Notes: generated by a model not told the origin, from the letters alone. Shown: positions 44,720 to 54,013, counted from the first letter of the stretch. The stretch: DNA of 64,000 nucleotides from Thermococcus sp. 21S7 (GCF_012027615.1 NZ_SNUT01000001.1:372001-436000); one strand, 5' to 3'. Program-made: numbers and translations.

Positions 44720-45181
44720 CGAATGGCGTTGGAGAAGGCGCTTTTAAGCTTGACCCCGGCAACCTTTGGGCAAGCAAAGCTTGACCAAGGAACCTTTTAG
44801 AAAAAGTTTCATCAAAAGCACGTAGCTAGAGAAAAACGGGGTTGTGGGACGAAGCCCCACTCTGGGGGTTTGAGAGTACAGGAAGCTTTTGGAAAAAGCT
44901 TCACCAAAGTTCGTGATTCTTTTGTGGATTGCTATTTGGAAGGGATTTTTCACTTAAATTGGCAGTTGATTTAGATTCATTCCACGAAGGCAACCTTCAA
45001 TAGGTTCGGCTTTTTTAGCGCTCCGGAGGAGCGCGGGTGAAGTTGAACCCGTTAAAAAGCGCCCTTTTGGCGATGAATCCCCTTATAAAGTCACCACTAA
45101 AACAAAACCCTAAGAACATGACCACTCAAAAGGAATCACAAGCTTTTGATCAAACTTTTGCCCTGCAAAAGTTTGTGTTAC
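44720..45181. other. Intergenic region with three related hairpins
   Basis: This gene-free stretch lies between dphB and tRNA-Arg. It holds GAACCTTTT-AGA-AAAAGTTTC (44790-44810, one mismatch), GAAGCTTTT-GGA-AAAAGCTTC (44882-44902, perfect) and CAAACTTTTG-CCCTG-CAAAAGTTTG (45151-45175, perfect 10-bp arms). The first two sit in a 29-base direct repeat. A GTGGG...CCCAC hairpin lies between them. An open frame at 44744-44953 is only a reading of the repeats. Confidence 0.55.
44788..44909. repeat. Direct repeat containing hairpins
   Basis: AGGAA(C/G)CTTTT(A/G)GAAAAAG(T/C)TTCA(T/C)CAAA occurs at 44788-44816 and 44880-44908, 92 bp apart. Most differences leave the hairpin arms able to pair, suggesting that structure is conserved. 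It may be a Thermococcales intergenic repeat; copies elsewhere in the genome would confirm this. Confidence 0.55.
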
Positions 45182-45259
45182 TGGCGGGCCGGGCGGGATT
45201 TGAACCCGCGACCTTCGGCTCCGGAGGCCGACGCCCTGTCCCGACTAGGCCACCGGCCC
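45182..45259 (-). tRNA. tRNA-Arg (CCG)
   Basis: The acceptor stem GGGCCGG/CCGGCCC, anticodon stem TCGGC/GCCGA with loop CTCCGGA, and T-arm GCGGGTTCAAATCCCGC are complete. The anticodon CCG reads CGG. The discriminator is G and CCA is encoded. No intron is visible. Confidence 0.95.
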
Positions 45260-45401
45260 ACGCCCATAGGTATTCCCCGGGTGAATTTAAAAACCTAATC
45301 ACTCGAACGAATGAACCGGAATGTGCATTAGAGCATCAAAAAGCACAAAAACTTTTTAGCTTGGGCACCCTACATAGAACAGGACGAAGGAGGAATGAAC
45401 C

Positions 45402-45767
45402 ATGGAACCGCATGAATTCAAGCTCACCGAGGAGGGTATAAAGGCAGTTCTTCCACCCCTCGAAGCCGAGATAATGGAGCACATGTGGAAGGTTCAGGTT
45501 GCCACCGCAGGTCAGGTCTATGAGTACATGAAGGTGAAGCACCCGGACATCAGGCGCTCCACGGTAAGCATCCTCATGAACCGCCTGTGCGAGCGCGGCC
45601 TTCTCAGAAGGAGCGTCGAGAAGGGCAGGGGTGGGATGAGATACGTCTATTCCATAACGACAACCAGGGAGGAGTTCGAAGAGCGGGTCGTCCAGAGCAT
45701 CCTCGACGCACTGATGACAAACTTCAGGGAGGCAACCTACGCATACCTGTCCAGAATTAAAAAGTGA
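45402..45767 (+). CDS. BlaI/MecI/CopY-family repressor, 121 aa
   Basis: This is a winged-helix regulator with the BlaI pattern: LEAEIMEHMWK, ATAGQVYEYM, RSTVSILMNRLCERGLLRR (recognition helix), then GMRYVYSITTTREEF and a C-terminal dimerisation helix. In bacteria BlaI is cleaved by a BlaR1-type M56 peptidase; here the next gene encodes an M48 peptidase. GGAGGAATGAACC precedes the ATG. Confidence 0.85.
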   Translation: MEPHEFKLTEEGIKAVLPPLEAEIMEHMWKVQVATAGQVYEYMKVKHPDIRRSTVSILMNRLCERGLLRRSVEKGRGGMRYVYSITTTREEFEERVVQSILDALMTNFREATYAYLSRIKK

Positions 45768-45773
45768 TGAAAG

Positions 45774-46559
45774 ATGCTGTTCATCATCATGGCCCTTGAG
45801 GTTTTGCTGGCGGTGATGGCCCTAAAGGAGCTTGGCCTCAAGATAGCGGTGGCTGCCTTCGGCTCCGTAGTACTCCTCTACATCTGGGTCTCAACCAGGG
45901 ACGTCAAAGGCAATTACGTAACCCTGCAGAGGAGTGAGATGCCCTGGCTCTACGACGGCATAGCGGAGATGGCCAGCAAGGCCGGGATTACAATGCCGCG
46001 AATATACATCCTGGACGACTACATACCAAACGCGTACTCCTTCAAAAACACTATAGTGCTCTCCCTCGGTCTTTTCGAGGTGCTCGACAGGGAGGAGATA
46101 CTCGCGGTCGCCGCCCACGAGCTGGGCCACATAAAGAACGGGGATACCAAGGTATTCCCTGTGCTGGCGTACGGCAGGTACCTGATGATGGTCTTCACGG
46201 GGATACTGATACTCCTCGCCCACAGGCCGAGCGTTACGCTGGCGGCGCTGCTCCTCTACGCTCTCTACGAAGTCGCCAGAGCGAACTTTCTCAAGAGCAG
46301 GGAGTTTCTGGCGGACGAATCAGCACTCAGACTGCTGAACGTGCCCATGAGCCTGAAGCATGCCCTTGAGGAGCTCAAATACTACGAGGACCTCAGGGCC
46401 AATGTAAGACTGAGCGCCGTGCCCAGCATAGAGCCGTCCATAGAGAGACGCCAGAAGGTTCCGAGGATAGAAACCCACCCGAGCTACGATGAGAGAATAT
46501 TCCGGATACTCGTCGAGCTTCACGGCAACAACATGTTCAACCAGCGCATGATGCAGTGA
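45774..46559 (+). CDS. M48-family membrane metallopeptidase, 261 aa
   Basis: Hydrophobic N-terminal helices (LFIIMALEVLLAVMAL; VAAFGSVVLLYIWV) are followed by the zinc site AAHELGHIKNGDT, then two more hydrophobic segments (YLMMVFTGILILLA; LAALLLYALYEV) and FLADESAL with the third ligand. The build is that of HtpX-like integral membrane proteases. It starts six bases after the BlaI-like gene, so the pair is co-expressed and may form a membrane sensor with its repressor (inference). Confidence 0.85.
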   Translation: MLFIIMALEVLLAVMALKELGLKIAVAAFGSVVLLYIWVSTRDVKGNYVTLQRSEMPWLYDGIAEMASKAGITMPRIYILDDYIPNAYSFKNTIVLSLGLFEVLDREEILAVAAHELGHIKNGDTKVFPVLAYGRYLMMVFTGILILLAHRPSVTLAALLLYALYEVARANFLKSREFLADESALRLLNVPMSLKHALEELKYYEDLRANVRLSAVPSIEPSIERRQKVPRIETHPSYDERIFRILVELHGNNMFNQRMMQ

Positions 46560-47101
46560 TGCCTATGCCGGTGGAGATAGTACTTGACAGGGAACGGGCC
46601 GAGAGGATAAAGCGCATCCGGCCCACCAAGGACGAGTACTTCATGCTCATAGCCAAGCTTGTATCGCTCAGGGCGACCTGTCCGCGCCTGAGGGTAGGAG
46701 CGGTGGCTGTAAAGGATGGATACATCCTTGCAACCGGATACAACGGTGCGCCGAGGGGCATGGAGCACTGCATAGACGCCGGATGCCTCATCGTCGACGG
46801 CCACTGCCACAGGGCCGTCCATGCGGAGCAGAACGTCATAGCTATGGCGGCTAGAAAAGGCATAAGCCTAGAAGGAGCGACGCTCTACGTCACTCACTTC
46901 CCCTGCGACACATGCTTCAAGCTGGTGATCAACGCTGGAATCCGGGAGATAGTCTACGAGGAGATGTACCCAAACGAGGCAACGGAGATTCTCCTGAAGG
47001 AAGCACAGGAAAAAGGGATAGTCAGGATAAGACAGTTTAAACTCCCGAAGGAGCGGGTGCGGGTCTTTTTGGAGGAGCTTTTCGGGGAGTTCGTAGATTA
47101 A
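46559..47101 (+). CDS. dCMP deaminase-family protein, 180 aa
   Basis: This zinc-dependent cytidine/deoxycytidylate deaminase has the metal site HAEQN and PCDTC with the catalytic Glu in HAE. The motif LRVGAVAVKDGYILATGYNG is typical of dCMP deaminases. An extra CIDAGC...HCHRA segment matches the structural zinc region of the family. The ATG at 46559 overlaps the stop of the peptidase gene (TGATG), so it belongs to the same operon. Confidence 0.85.
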   Translation: MPMPVEIVLDRERAERIKRIRPTKDEYFMLIAKLVSLRATCPRLRVGAVAVKDGYILATGYNGAPRGMEHCIDAGCLIVDGHCHRAVHAEQNVIAMAARKGISLEGATLYVTHFPCDTCFKLVINAGIREIVYEEMYPNEATEILLKEAQEKGIVRIRQFKLPKERVRVFLEELFGEFVD

Positions 47102-47463
47102 AGCTTCTCCTCGATTTTCTTCAGCCTTCCGTTCATTTCCTCAAGCTCAATGGCGATTTTCCGCGTCAGCTCGGTTATCTCCCGCTCGGTTCTGTCAACC
47201 GCCAGATACACCTTGAATATCATTATGTAGGACAGGCCGATGCTGAGGACAAAGAGGGCATCGAGTCCCCTACCAAGGCCGAGAAGCTTCCTAATCTCCT
47301 CCGCTATCTGGAGAGGAAAGATTGAAACCACCAAGAGACCAAGAAGGATGGCCTCCCAAAAGAGGAAATCCCCCCATTCAAACTCTTTCTTTCCGTACTT
47401 CCCAATCACGTAGAACATCAGAGCCAATACCACAACTATGGCTATGTACTGAACGGCGTACAT
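47098..47463 (-). CDS. DUF2304-family membrane protein, 121 aa
   Basis: Three hydrophobic segments (YIAIVVVLALMFYVIG; FWEAILLGLLVVSIFP; ALFVLSIGLSYIMIFKV) are followed by a C-terminal coiled coil (REITELTRKIAIELEEMNGR). This is the DUF2304 build, usually next to glycosyltransferases, as here. The ATG at 47463 follows GAGGTGATGGGG; starts at 47469 and 47472 are possible. Its end overlaps the converging deaminase gene by four bases. Confidence 0.8.
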   Translation of the reverse strand: MYAVQYIAIVVVLALMFYVIGKYGKKEFEWGDFLFWEAILLGLLVVSIFPLQIAEEIRKLLGLGRGLDALFVLSIGLSYIMIFKVYLAVDRTEREITELTRKIAIELEEMNGRLKKIEEKL

Positions 47464-47468
47464 CCCCA

Positions 47469-48791
47469 TCACCTCATCTTGTCAAACAGCAGGTTGAGGG
47501 CTATCTTAACACCCTCCAAAACGTTCGTTCCCTTCTTCATCGAGTACTCTGTGTAGACTGCACGGATAGGCACCTCAACGATGCGGCATCGGTTCCTAGC
47601 GGCCTCGATTATAATCTCACTCGAAACCGCGTAGCGGTCGCACGTTATCCTTATTCTGGAGGCACATTCTCTGCTGAGACAGCGCAGACCGCTCTGACTG
47701 TCGCTCACGTATTTTCGGGCAAAGACGGCGGTTATCGCGTCGAGAACGAAGTTTCCAAAGCGCTTCACGAAGGGCATCTGGCTTGTGTCGCCCTTGAGCC
47801 TCGAACCAACCGCAAAGTCAGCCCTTCCCTCAGCAACGGGCCTCATGACGCGCAGGGCGTCGCTCACGAGGTGCTGGCCGTCGGCGTCGAAGGTGAGTAT
47901 CAGCCTGGCGTTCTGCCTGAGGGCGTAGGCGATTCCAGTTCCGAGTGCACCGCCCAGACCCCTGTTGACGAGATGGTTCAGCACGTGGACGCCGTAGGAG
48001 CGCGCTATCTCCCTCGTCCCGTCCCTGGAGCCGTCGTTAACTACCACTACCTCATCCCGCCTGAAGTACCTGAGCAGGTCGTCCAGGACGCTCCCGAGGG
48101 TCTTCTCCTCGTTGTAGGCCGGGACGACAACGTAGGCATTTAAAATGTTCTCTAGAAGGGTCAGAAAACCCGGCATATCCTGAACCTCAAAATCCGGCGT
48201 GGAGTCCACCGAAAAGCTCATCCTCCCTGCGGTATGCCCAGTCACCATGACGCTCAGAGCGCCGAGTGCCCTGGCAGGGAGTACGTCGTAGCCGTGGTCG
48301 CCCACCACCAGAACCTTGGTGGGTTCGGCGCCGAAGGACTCGATTATCCGCTCCAGCTGCCCGGCGTTCGGTTTGAGTTCTCCGGAGGGGACGTCGTCCC
48401 GCGTCGAGATTATCCGGAAGTACTTCCTTATTCCGTGCATCTCCAGTGCCTTCAGAGTCGCCTTCCGGGAGCTTCTGGTCATTATTGCCATCTCGATGCC
48501 ATTTTCCCTCAGAAAATTCAGAACGTCCAGAACCCCCTCAAAGAGAAAGCTCTCCCCTATCCTCTCGACTTCAAGCTCGACAAGGATAGAATAAAGCTCC
48601 CAGAAGTCCCTCCCGGTCTCGCGTGATATTCTGAGCAGGTTTTCGTACATGGGAGTCAGATCGCCGAGCGTTTCCTTGGGTATCCCCATTCCCAAGAGCC
48701 TCGATTTAAGCTCCTCCTTGAGTTCCGCGAAGGGTTTGGGCGCGCCGACCAGCGTCCCGTCGAGATCAAAAACTACGAGCCTCACATCCAT
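47469..48791 (-). CDS. HAD phosphatase-glycosyltransferase 2 fusion, 440 aa
   Basis: Residues 1-210 are a HAD hydrolase: VVFDLDGTLV, the TRSSRKA motif II and VVGDHGYDV motif III. Residues about 215-440 are a family 2 glycosyltransferase of the dolichyl-phosphate mannose/glucose synthase type: VVPAYNEEKTLGS, VVVVNDGSRDGT, LTFDADGQH and GSRLKGDT. The fusion suggests a linked dephosphorylation and glycosyl transfer in lipid-linked sugar synthesis. The ATG at 48791 follows GGTGG. DUF2304 follows immediately. Confidence 0.88.
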   Translation of the reverse strand: MDVRLVVFDLDGTLVGAPKPFAELKEELKSRLLGMGIPKETLGDLTPMYENLLRISRETGRDFWELYSILVELEVERIGESFLFEGVLDVLNFLRENGIEMAIMTRSSRKATLKALEMHGIRKYFRIISTRDDVPSGELKPNAGQLERIIESFGAEPTKVLVVGDHGYDVLPARALGALSVMVTGHTAGRMSFSVDSTPDFEVQDMPGFLTLLENILNAYVVVPAYNEEKTLGSVLDDLLRYFRRDEVVVVNDGSRDGTREIARSYGVHVLNHLVNRGLGGALGTGIAYALRQNARLILTFDADGQHLVSDALRVMRPVAEGRADFAVGSRLKGDTSQMPFVKRFGNFVLDAITAVFARKYVSDSQSGLRCLSRECASRIRITCDRYAVSSEIIIEAARNRCRIVEVPIRAVYTEYSMKKGTNVLEGVKIALNLLFDKMR

Positions 48792-48847
48792 GATATCCAC
48801 CGAAGGATTTATTTTTGGCCAGCCCTAAGGGAGTCGGGTGTCTAAAT

Positions 48848-49756
48848 ATGATAGCGGCCGCTCCACTTATAGGTTTAACCCTGACGCTCATCCTTACCCC
48901 TTACATAGCCGCGAGAATGAAGAGGGCAGGAATAATCGGGAGAGACATCCACAAGATGGACCTGCCGGAAGTGGCTGAGATGGGGGGAGTAGCAATCCTC
49001 CTCGCCTTCCCCGTGGCACTCTCGCCCTTCATGAGCGAGGAAATCGCGAGGGTTATTCTGGTTTTCCTGCTCTTCGGGGTCGTCGGAATCATAGACGACC
49101 TGACGAATTTGAGACAGCTTCACAAGGTCGTTCTCTCGCTCGTAGTCTCCGTCCCGGTGGCGTTCTTCGGCGTCGCGCCGGAGGTTAACGTCTTCGGCTA
49201 CACGATCAACCTCGGCATCCTGTACCCCGTCTTCGCGGCCCTCTTCGTCACGGGCTCGGCGAACCTGGTGAACCTGCTGGCCGGCTTCAACGGACTGGAG
49301 ATGGGCACTTCCGCAGTAATCCTCGGTGTTTTAGCGGCCATAACCGATGGGGATGCGAGGCTCGTTGCCCTCACCGGCCTGGGAACGGTTCTCGGGTTCC
49401 TCTGGTGGAACAGGTATCCTGCGAGGGTTTTTCCGGGCGACACAGGAACACTCAGCGCCGGCGCATTGATAGGCCTCATCGCCATCACCGGAAAGGTCGA
49501 GGCCTACGCGGCGTTGCTCCTGATTCCCCACTTCCTGGATTTCATGATAAAGGCGGTCGGGGTTCGCTTTGGCGTGAGAAGGCACGGAAGAACGAAGGTT
49601 CTGCCGGATGGAACGCTTCAGGCGCCGCCGTACCCCAGCTTCCTGGGGACAATAATGAAACGGGTTAGGGTGACGGAGCCCAAACTGGTTGCGGTTGTGT
49701 GGCTGATAGAACTCACTCTTGGCCTTCTCGTCTGGGCTCTTCATCGATCACTTTGA
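48848..49756 (+). CDS. GlcNAc-1-phosphate transferase of the MraY/AglH family, 302 aa
   Basis: This integral membrane enzyme would transfer GlcNAc-1-phosphate to dolichyl phosphate, the first step of N-glycan lipid carrier synthesis. Family motifs: KMDLPEVAEMGG, GIIDDLTNLR (catalytic Asp pair), LLAGFNGLEMG and VFPGDTGTL, then PHFLDFMIKAVG with histidines. About ten hydrophobic helices are visible. The ATG at 48848 is chosen over an upstream start by family alignment. Its 3' end overlaps the converging cas6 by 44 bases. Confidence 0.85.
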   Translation: MIAAAPLIGLTLTLILTPYIAARMKRAGIIGRDIHKMDLPEVAEMGGVAILLAFPVALSPFMSEEIARVILVFLLFGVVGIIDDLTNLRQLHKVVLSLVVSVPVAFFGVAPEVNVFGYTINLGILYPVFAALFVTGSANLVNLLAGFNGLEMGTSAVILGVLAAITDGDARLVALTGLGTVLGFLWWNRYPARVFPGDTGTLSAGALIGLIAITGKVEAYAALLLIPHFLDFMIKAVGVRFGVRRHGRTKVLPDGTLQAPPYPSFLGTIMKRVRVTEPKLVAVVWLIELTLGLLVWALHRSL

Positions 49757-50462
49757 CCATTCCAAAGCCGTAGCGCGTCTTCTCGCCGAAGCCGTTTTCG
49801 TAGCCGAAGCGGGCTATCTCCAGGGAGCCGCGGTAGCGGAATATCATGAGGGAGCCGCGGTAGTAGGTGTCCCTGACGAGAATCCTGACGGGCTTGAACT
49901 TCACCACGTCTATCGTGAAGTCCTTTTCCTCGGGCATGGTGCCGAGTATCGCGGAGTAGCGCATCAGCATTACCTTGCGGAGCTTGTCGAAGAAGGCCTC
50001 TTCACTCGGATAGAGGTCCCATATCTTCATCTTGTTGCCGCTGAGCTTGACCGTCCTGACCATTATTGGACTGAGAGTTGAAAAGAGCGCCCCATCCCGT
50101 ATTCTGGGCTCTTTCAGAATTTTGATGTCGTCCGCTATGAAGGCGGCATCACCCAGCTGAAGAATCGGGCTGTCAATAAAGCCCTCCACCACGGCCTTTA
50201 TCAACTCGCTGGAAGACGAGGAGACGTAGAGGGAAACGTCGTCGGAGAGCACTTTTATTCCCCTGTCGGGTATCAGTTCACGCTTCCTGACCATGATGCG
50301 GGAGAAGGTGAAATAATCAACGTGACTTACTTCGGCCTCCCGAGCTATTTCGGGCGAAACTATGGCCATCTTCTCAAGAAGCTGAGCGTAAACGTCGTAG
50401 TTATAATTAAACGGGAGAATCGTGCCCTCCTTTGCGGGCCTGAACTTTATCTCAACTCTCAT
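49713..50462 (-). CDS. cas6: CRISPR-associated endoribonuclease Cas6, 249 aa
   Basis: Cas6 cuts CRISPR precursor RNA within the repeats. The C-terminal glycine-rich loop GFGEKTRYGFGMVKV and the two-ferredoxin-fold layout (MRVEIKFRP at the N-terminus; FKPVRILVRD) identify the family. No other cas gene and no CRISPR array lies in the window, so it presumably serves arrays elsewhere. GTGGGATGTA precedes the ATG. It converges on the AglH-like gene with a 44-base overlap. Confidence 0.88.
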   Translation of the reverse strand: MRVEIKFRPAKEGTILPFNYNYDVYAQLLEKMAIVSPEIAREAEVSHVDYFTFSRIMVRKRELIPDRGIKVLSDDVSLYVSSSSSELIKAVVEGFIDSPILQLGDAAFIADDIKILKEPRIRDGALFSTLSPIMVRTVKLSGNKMKIWDLYPSEEAFFDKLRKVMLMRYSAILGTMPEEKDFTIDVVKFKPVRILVRDTYYRGSLMIFRYRGSLEIARFGYENGFGEKTRYGFGMVKVIDEEPRREGQE

Positions 50463-50590
50463 TACATCCCACCCCTTGCTATAACCCCATTATAGTTGGT
50501 ACTCGAAGTTAATAAGAATTTCGCAAATAAACCAGGGTTCTATTACTTCAAAATTAAGTCAGGAAAAATCCGCACATCCCGTACCAAAGG

Positions 50591-50599
50591 TATATAAAG
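50591..50599 (+). promoter_or_regulatory. TATA box of pan
   Basis: TATATAAAG at 50591-50599, preceded by purine-rich ACCAAAGG that could serve as BRE, lies about 90 bases before the pan start. It predicts a leader of roughly 60 bases with the site GAGAGGTGA near its end. Confidence 0.5.
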
Positions 50600-50681
50600 C
50601 CGAGTGCCTCAAAGCATGCATGGAAAAGATAGAGTTAAAAAGACCCTTCTACACAGTTTGAAACGTGAGAGGTGAAAGATT

Positions 50682-51878
50682 ATGAGCGTTGAAGACGTCG
50701 GAGTCAAACCATCGGACGAGTACGATGATTACATCATGTATCTCAAAAGGAGGATTAGACAGCTTGAACTCCAGGTGAGAACCCTGGAGGCCGATAAGGA
50801 GAGGCTGGAGAGGGAGCTCTCTCGCCTTAGGATGGAGATGTCCCGGCTGAGACAGCCCCCGGCCTTCGCGGGCACACTCCTAGAGCTGCTCGACGAGGAC
50901 AGGGCAATAGTCCAGAACTACAACGGCCCGCGCTTCGTTGTCAGGATAGCGCCGTGGATAGAGCGGGAGAACCTGCGTCCTGGAGCGAGGGTTGCCCTCG
51001 ACCAGAGGACGATGGCGGTCGTTGAGCTCCTCCCCAGTGAAAAGGACCCGAGCGTTCTCGGTTTTGAGGTCATTGAGAGACCAGAGGTCAGCTACAAGGA
51101 CGTTGGAGGCCTCGACAGGCAGCTCCAGGAGCTGAGGGAGGCAGTGGAGCTTCCGCTCAGGCACCCGGAGCTCTTCGAGAGGGTAGGGATTGAACCGCCG
51201 AAGGGCGTTCTCCTCTACGGCCCGCCGGGCTGTGGAAAGACCCTCATGGCGAAGGCACTCGCCCACGAGGTCAACGCCACCTTCATAAAGGTCGTCGGCA
51301 GCGAGCTGGTGAGGAAGTTCATAGGCGAGGGCGCCCGCTTGGTTCACGAACTCTTTGAACTGGCCAAGGAAAAGGCCCCAACAATAATATTCATCGATGA
51401 AATCGATGCAATAGGCGCAAAGAGGATGGACGAGACAACCGGTGGCGAGAGGGAAGTCAACAGAACCCTGATGCAGCTCCTGGCAGAGATGGACGGCTTC
51501 GATCCGAGCGGGAACGTCAAGGTGATAGCGGCAACTAACAGGCCGGACATCCTCGATCCGGCTCTGCTGAGGCCCGGAAGGTTTGACAGGCTGATAGAGG
51601 TTCCGTTGCCGGACTTCCGCGGAAGACTGGAGATACTCAAGGTTCACACCAGGAAGATGAACCTCAAGGACGTCGACCTGCGCATCATAGCGGAGATGAC
51701 GGAGGGAGCCAGCGGGGCCGACCTGAAGGCCATAGCGACCGAGGCAGGCATGTTCGCCATAAGGGCGAGGCGCGAGCACGTCATCCAGGACGACTTCCTT
51801 AAGGCAATAGAGAAGGTCTTCAGCTCGGAGCAGAAGCTGGCGCAGCAGATAGCTATGCACGAAGTCATGTACGGCTGA
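50682..51878 (+). CDS. pan: Proteasome-activating nucleotidase (PAN)
   Basis: This AAA+ ATPase unfolds proteins for the archaeal 20S proteasome (398 aa). It has an N-terminal coiled coil (residues 18-60; [18 protein letters not shown]), an OB domain, Walker A GPPGCGKT, Walker B IIFIDEID, the second-region-of-homology [17 protein letters not shown], and the C-terminal MYG (HbYX motif) that docks into the proteasome. GAGAGGTGA precedes the ATG. Its end overlaps the converging MFS gene by 14 bases. Confidence 0.97.
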   Translation: MSVEDVGVKPSDEYDDYIMYLKRRIRQLELQVRTLEADKERLERELSRLRMEMSRLRQPPAFAGTLLELLDEDRAIVQNYNGPRFVVRIAPWIERENLRPGARVALDQRTMAVVELLPSEKDPSVLGFEVIERPEVSYKDVGGLDRQLQELREAVELPLRHPELFERVGIEPPKGVLLYGPPGCGKTLMAKALAHEVNATFIKVVGSELVRKFIGEGARLVHELFELAKEKAPTIIFIDEIDAIGAKRMDETTGGEREVNRTLMQLLAEMDGFDPSGNVKVIAATNRPDILDPALLRPGRFDRLIEVPLPDFRGRLEILKVHTRKMNLKDVDLRIIAEMTEGASGADLKAIATEAGMFAIRARREHVIQDDFLKAIEKVFSSEQKLAQQIAMHEVMYG

Positions 51879-52989
51879 TTTCCTTCTTTTCCAGCTTTTC
51901 TTCCACCCGAATTATCCCCCACGCCAGCAGGTACATGGCGGGTATTGAGAGAAACGCCTTCTCATAGCCGAAGCCGTCAATGAGGAGCCCAACGAGGTAC
52001 GGACCGACGGTTGCACCAAAGAACCCGACCATGTTGACGAAGCCCATGACCGAGCCGAGGTTCTCCCCGGTGGCCTTTTCCGATGTGTATGCGGTGACTA
52101 TGGCGCCGACCGAATAGAACGCCAGCCCCAGGGGAATTATCACCCAGAGGGAAGCCGTTAGGGCAAGAATCAGTGTGAGGAGGGCGTTGAGACCGAAGAC
52201 CACCGCTATGCTCCTCCTCCCTATTCTGTCGTAGAGGCCGCCGCCGAAGAGGGAACCTGCGATTCCGATAACCGAGAGAAGGGAGAACAGCAGGGACGCG
52301 GTTTCAAGGGAGACGCCCGAGTTCACAAGGAAAGATACCAGGAACGTGAGGAGGCCGAAGAAAGCCGCCAGGACTATGAAGTTCGCCGCGCTGAGCAGAA
52401 AAACGTTCCGGGGGATTGAGAAAGTGACCCTCGAAGGTTTTGAGACCTCCCCCTTAACGGCGAAGGCAAGGGCTATTCCGATTGCCAGGCTCAGCGCCGA
52501 GAGCCCCAGGAAGGCGTAGCGCCATTCGAGGCTCATCGCTATGGGAACGACTATCAGGGGGGCTATCCCGCTGCCGACGGGCGGGCCGACCATGAAGACG
52601 CCCAGCGCGGAGCCCTTCCTCTCGCGGTAGACCTCGCTTATCAGCGCCGTCGCCGGGGCATAGTAGAGGCCGGAGAAGAGGCCGTACAGTGCCCGAACCG
52701 CGAGCAGTTCCCAGTACTCGCGGGCAAAGATTATGAGGGCGGATGAGAGCGAGTAGCCGATTATGCTGAGGACAAGGAGCCTCTTCCGCCCAAAGCGGTC
52801 ACCGATGTACCCGGCTGGAACCTGTATGAGCGCGTAGGGTAAAAGCAGGGCCGTCATCAAAAGCCCGGCCTCGGCGTTGTTTATCCCCAGCTCTGCCTTT
52901 ATCATTGGAATGAGGGGAGGGATTGCCATCCTGTGGGCGTAGTTGAAGACCCAGCCGAGGCTTATAAGGGCAAGGAGCCTTTTCCGCAT
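51865..52989 (-). CDS. MFS transporter, 374 aa
   Basis: A twelve-helix major facilitator protein with the signature [14 protein letters not shown] after helix 2 and its second-half copy [14 protein letters not shown]. No substrate-specific motif is recognised. It converges on pan with overlapping 3' ends. Confidence 0.9.
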   Translation of the reverse strand: MRKRLLALISLGWVFNYAHRMAIPPLIPMIKAELGINNAEAGLLMTALLLPYALIQVPAGYIGDRFGRKRLLVLSIIGYSLSSALIIFAREYWELLAVRALYGLFSGLYYAPATALISEVYRERKGSALGVFMVGPPVGSGIAPLIVVPIAMSLEWRYAFLGLSALSLAIGIALAFAVKGEVSKPSRVTFSIPRNVFLLSAANFIVLAAFFGLLTFLVSFLVNSGVSLETASLLFSLLSVIGIAGSLFGGGLYDRIGRRSIAVVFGLNALLTLILALTASLWVIIPLGLAFYSVGAIVTAYTSEKATGENLGSVMGFVNMVGFFGATVGPYLVGLLIDGFGYEKAFLSIPAMYLLAWGIIRVEEKLEKKEISRT

Positions 52990-53086
52990 AGTTTCGATAA
53001 ATGGCTAAGCGTTTAAAAGCCTGTTGGAAGGAAGCGGCCAACTACCTTTATAAATCCCGGCCCGGAAGCGACTTCAGGGAAAGGAG

Positions 53087-54013
53087 ATGGTGAGCAAGCT
53101 GCTGGCACTCGAAGCCTATCCCAACCTGCGGGATTTAGACTTCAGGGTACTCAGAGGGGTAGAGCTGAACATGCGGCACCACAGGTGGGTTCCCCTGGAG
53201 GACATAGCCAGGTTCGCAAGGGTTGACGTGGAAACCGCATCATTCAGGCTTGGCAAGCTCGACGACCTCTCCCTCGTCAGAAGGAGGAGCGATATAGGAT
53301 ACATCGGCTACCAGCTCACGATACACGGCTACGACGTTCTGGCGATAAGGGCGCTCGCGAAGAAAGGCGTTGTGGAGGCCATAAGCACCGCCCAGGCAGG
53401 CGTGGGGAAGGACGCCGATGTGTACGTCGGGATAACACCCTCGGGAGAGAAGGTGGCGGTCAAGTTCAACCGCATAGGCGGCAGAACCGCCTCAAGAAAA
53501 GCGGCCTATCACGGGCACGTATTCCAGGACAAAAGACACACGAGCTGGCTCTACGTTTCGAGGCTCATCGCAAAGAAAGAGTACGAGGCACTGACCCTGC
53601 TGAGCCCGATAGCCAGGGTGCCGAGGCCGATAGCGTGGAACCGACACGCCGTCGTCATGGAGTTCATAGAGGGAACCGAGCTGGCCGAGCTTCGCGACAC
53701 AGACCTATCCAGGGAGGAAGCGGGGGAGATACTTGAGGCCGTCCTGGATGAGTACCTTAAGATAGTCCGCTTCGGCATCGTTCACTCGGACATGAGCGAG
53801 TTCAACGTGGTTCTGACCCACGACGGAGGCGTTTTCATAATCGACTGGGCCCAGTACGTCACGACCGCCCGTCCGGAGAGTTACGAGCTTCTCAAAAGAG
53901 ACATAACCGTGCTCCTCAACGCATTCCGGAGACGGTGGCGCGTGGAGAAGAGGTTTGAGGATGTCTGGCAGGATTTTGAGAAGGCCTGGCTTGAGAGCCG
54001 GGGTGAGGGATGA
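53087..54013 (+). CDS. rio2: RIO2-type atypical protein kinase, 308 aa
   Basis: RIO2 acts in small-subunit ribosome maturation. An N-terminal winged helix (residues 1-90; EDIARFARVDVETASFRLGKL) is followed by the RIO kinase domain: VAVKFNRIG with the ATP-binding Lys, MEFIEGTEL hinge, catalytic HSDMSEFNV and the metal-binding FIIDWAQ. This winged-helix plus kinase layout is diagnostic of RIO2. GGAGATGGTG lies around the start. The next gene overlaps its stop. Confidence 0.95.
   Translation: MVSKLLALEAYPNLRDLDFRVLRGVELNMRHHRWVPLEDIARFARVDVETASFRLGKLDDLSLVRRRSDIGYIGYQLTIHGYDVLAIRALAKKGVVEAISTAQAGVGKDADVYVGITPSGEKVAVKFNRIGGRTASRKAAYHGHVFQDKRHTSWLYVSRLIAKKEYEALTLLSPIARVPRPIAWNRHAVVMEFIEGTELAELRDTDLSREEAGEILEAVLDEYLKIVRFGIVHSDMSEFNVVLTHDGGVFIIDWAQYVTTARPESYELLKRDITVLLNAFRRRWRVEKRFEDVWQDFEKAWLESRGEG

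Noticed and set aside
44744-44953. Possible 69-aa gene on the minus strand
   Set aside because: Its sequence is a translation of the hairpin repeats; no ribosome binding site is seen.
45068-45115. Box C/D guide RNA suggested by GGCGATGAA
   Set aside because: The C-box match is imperfect and no CTGA D boxes are found at proper spacing.
43796-45259. The two tRNA genes as attachment sites of the island
   Set aside because: They lie 17 kb from the island edge, are intact, and no partial tRNA copy is seen near either recombinase.
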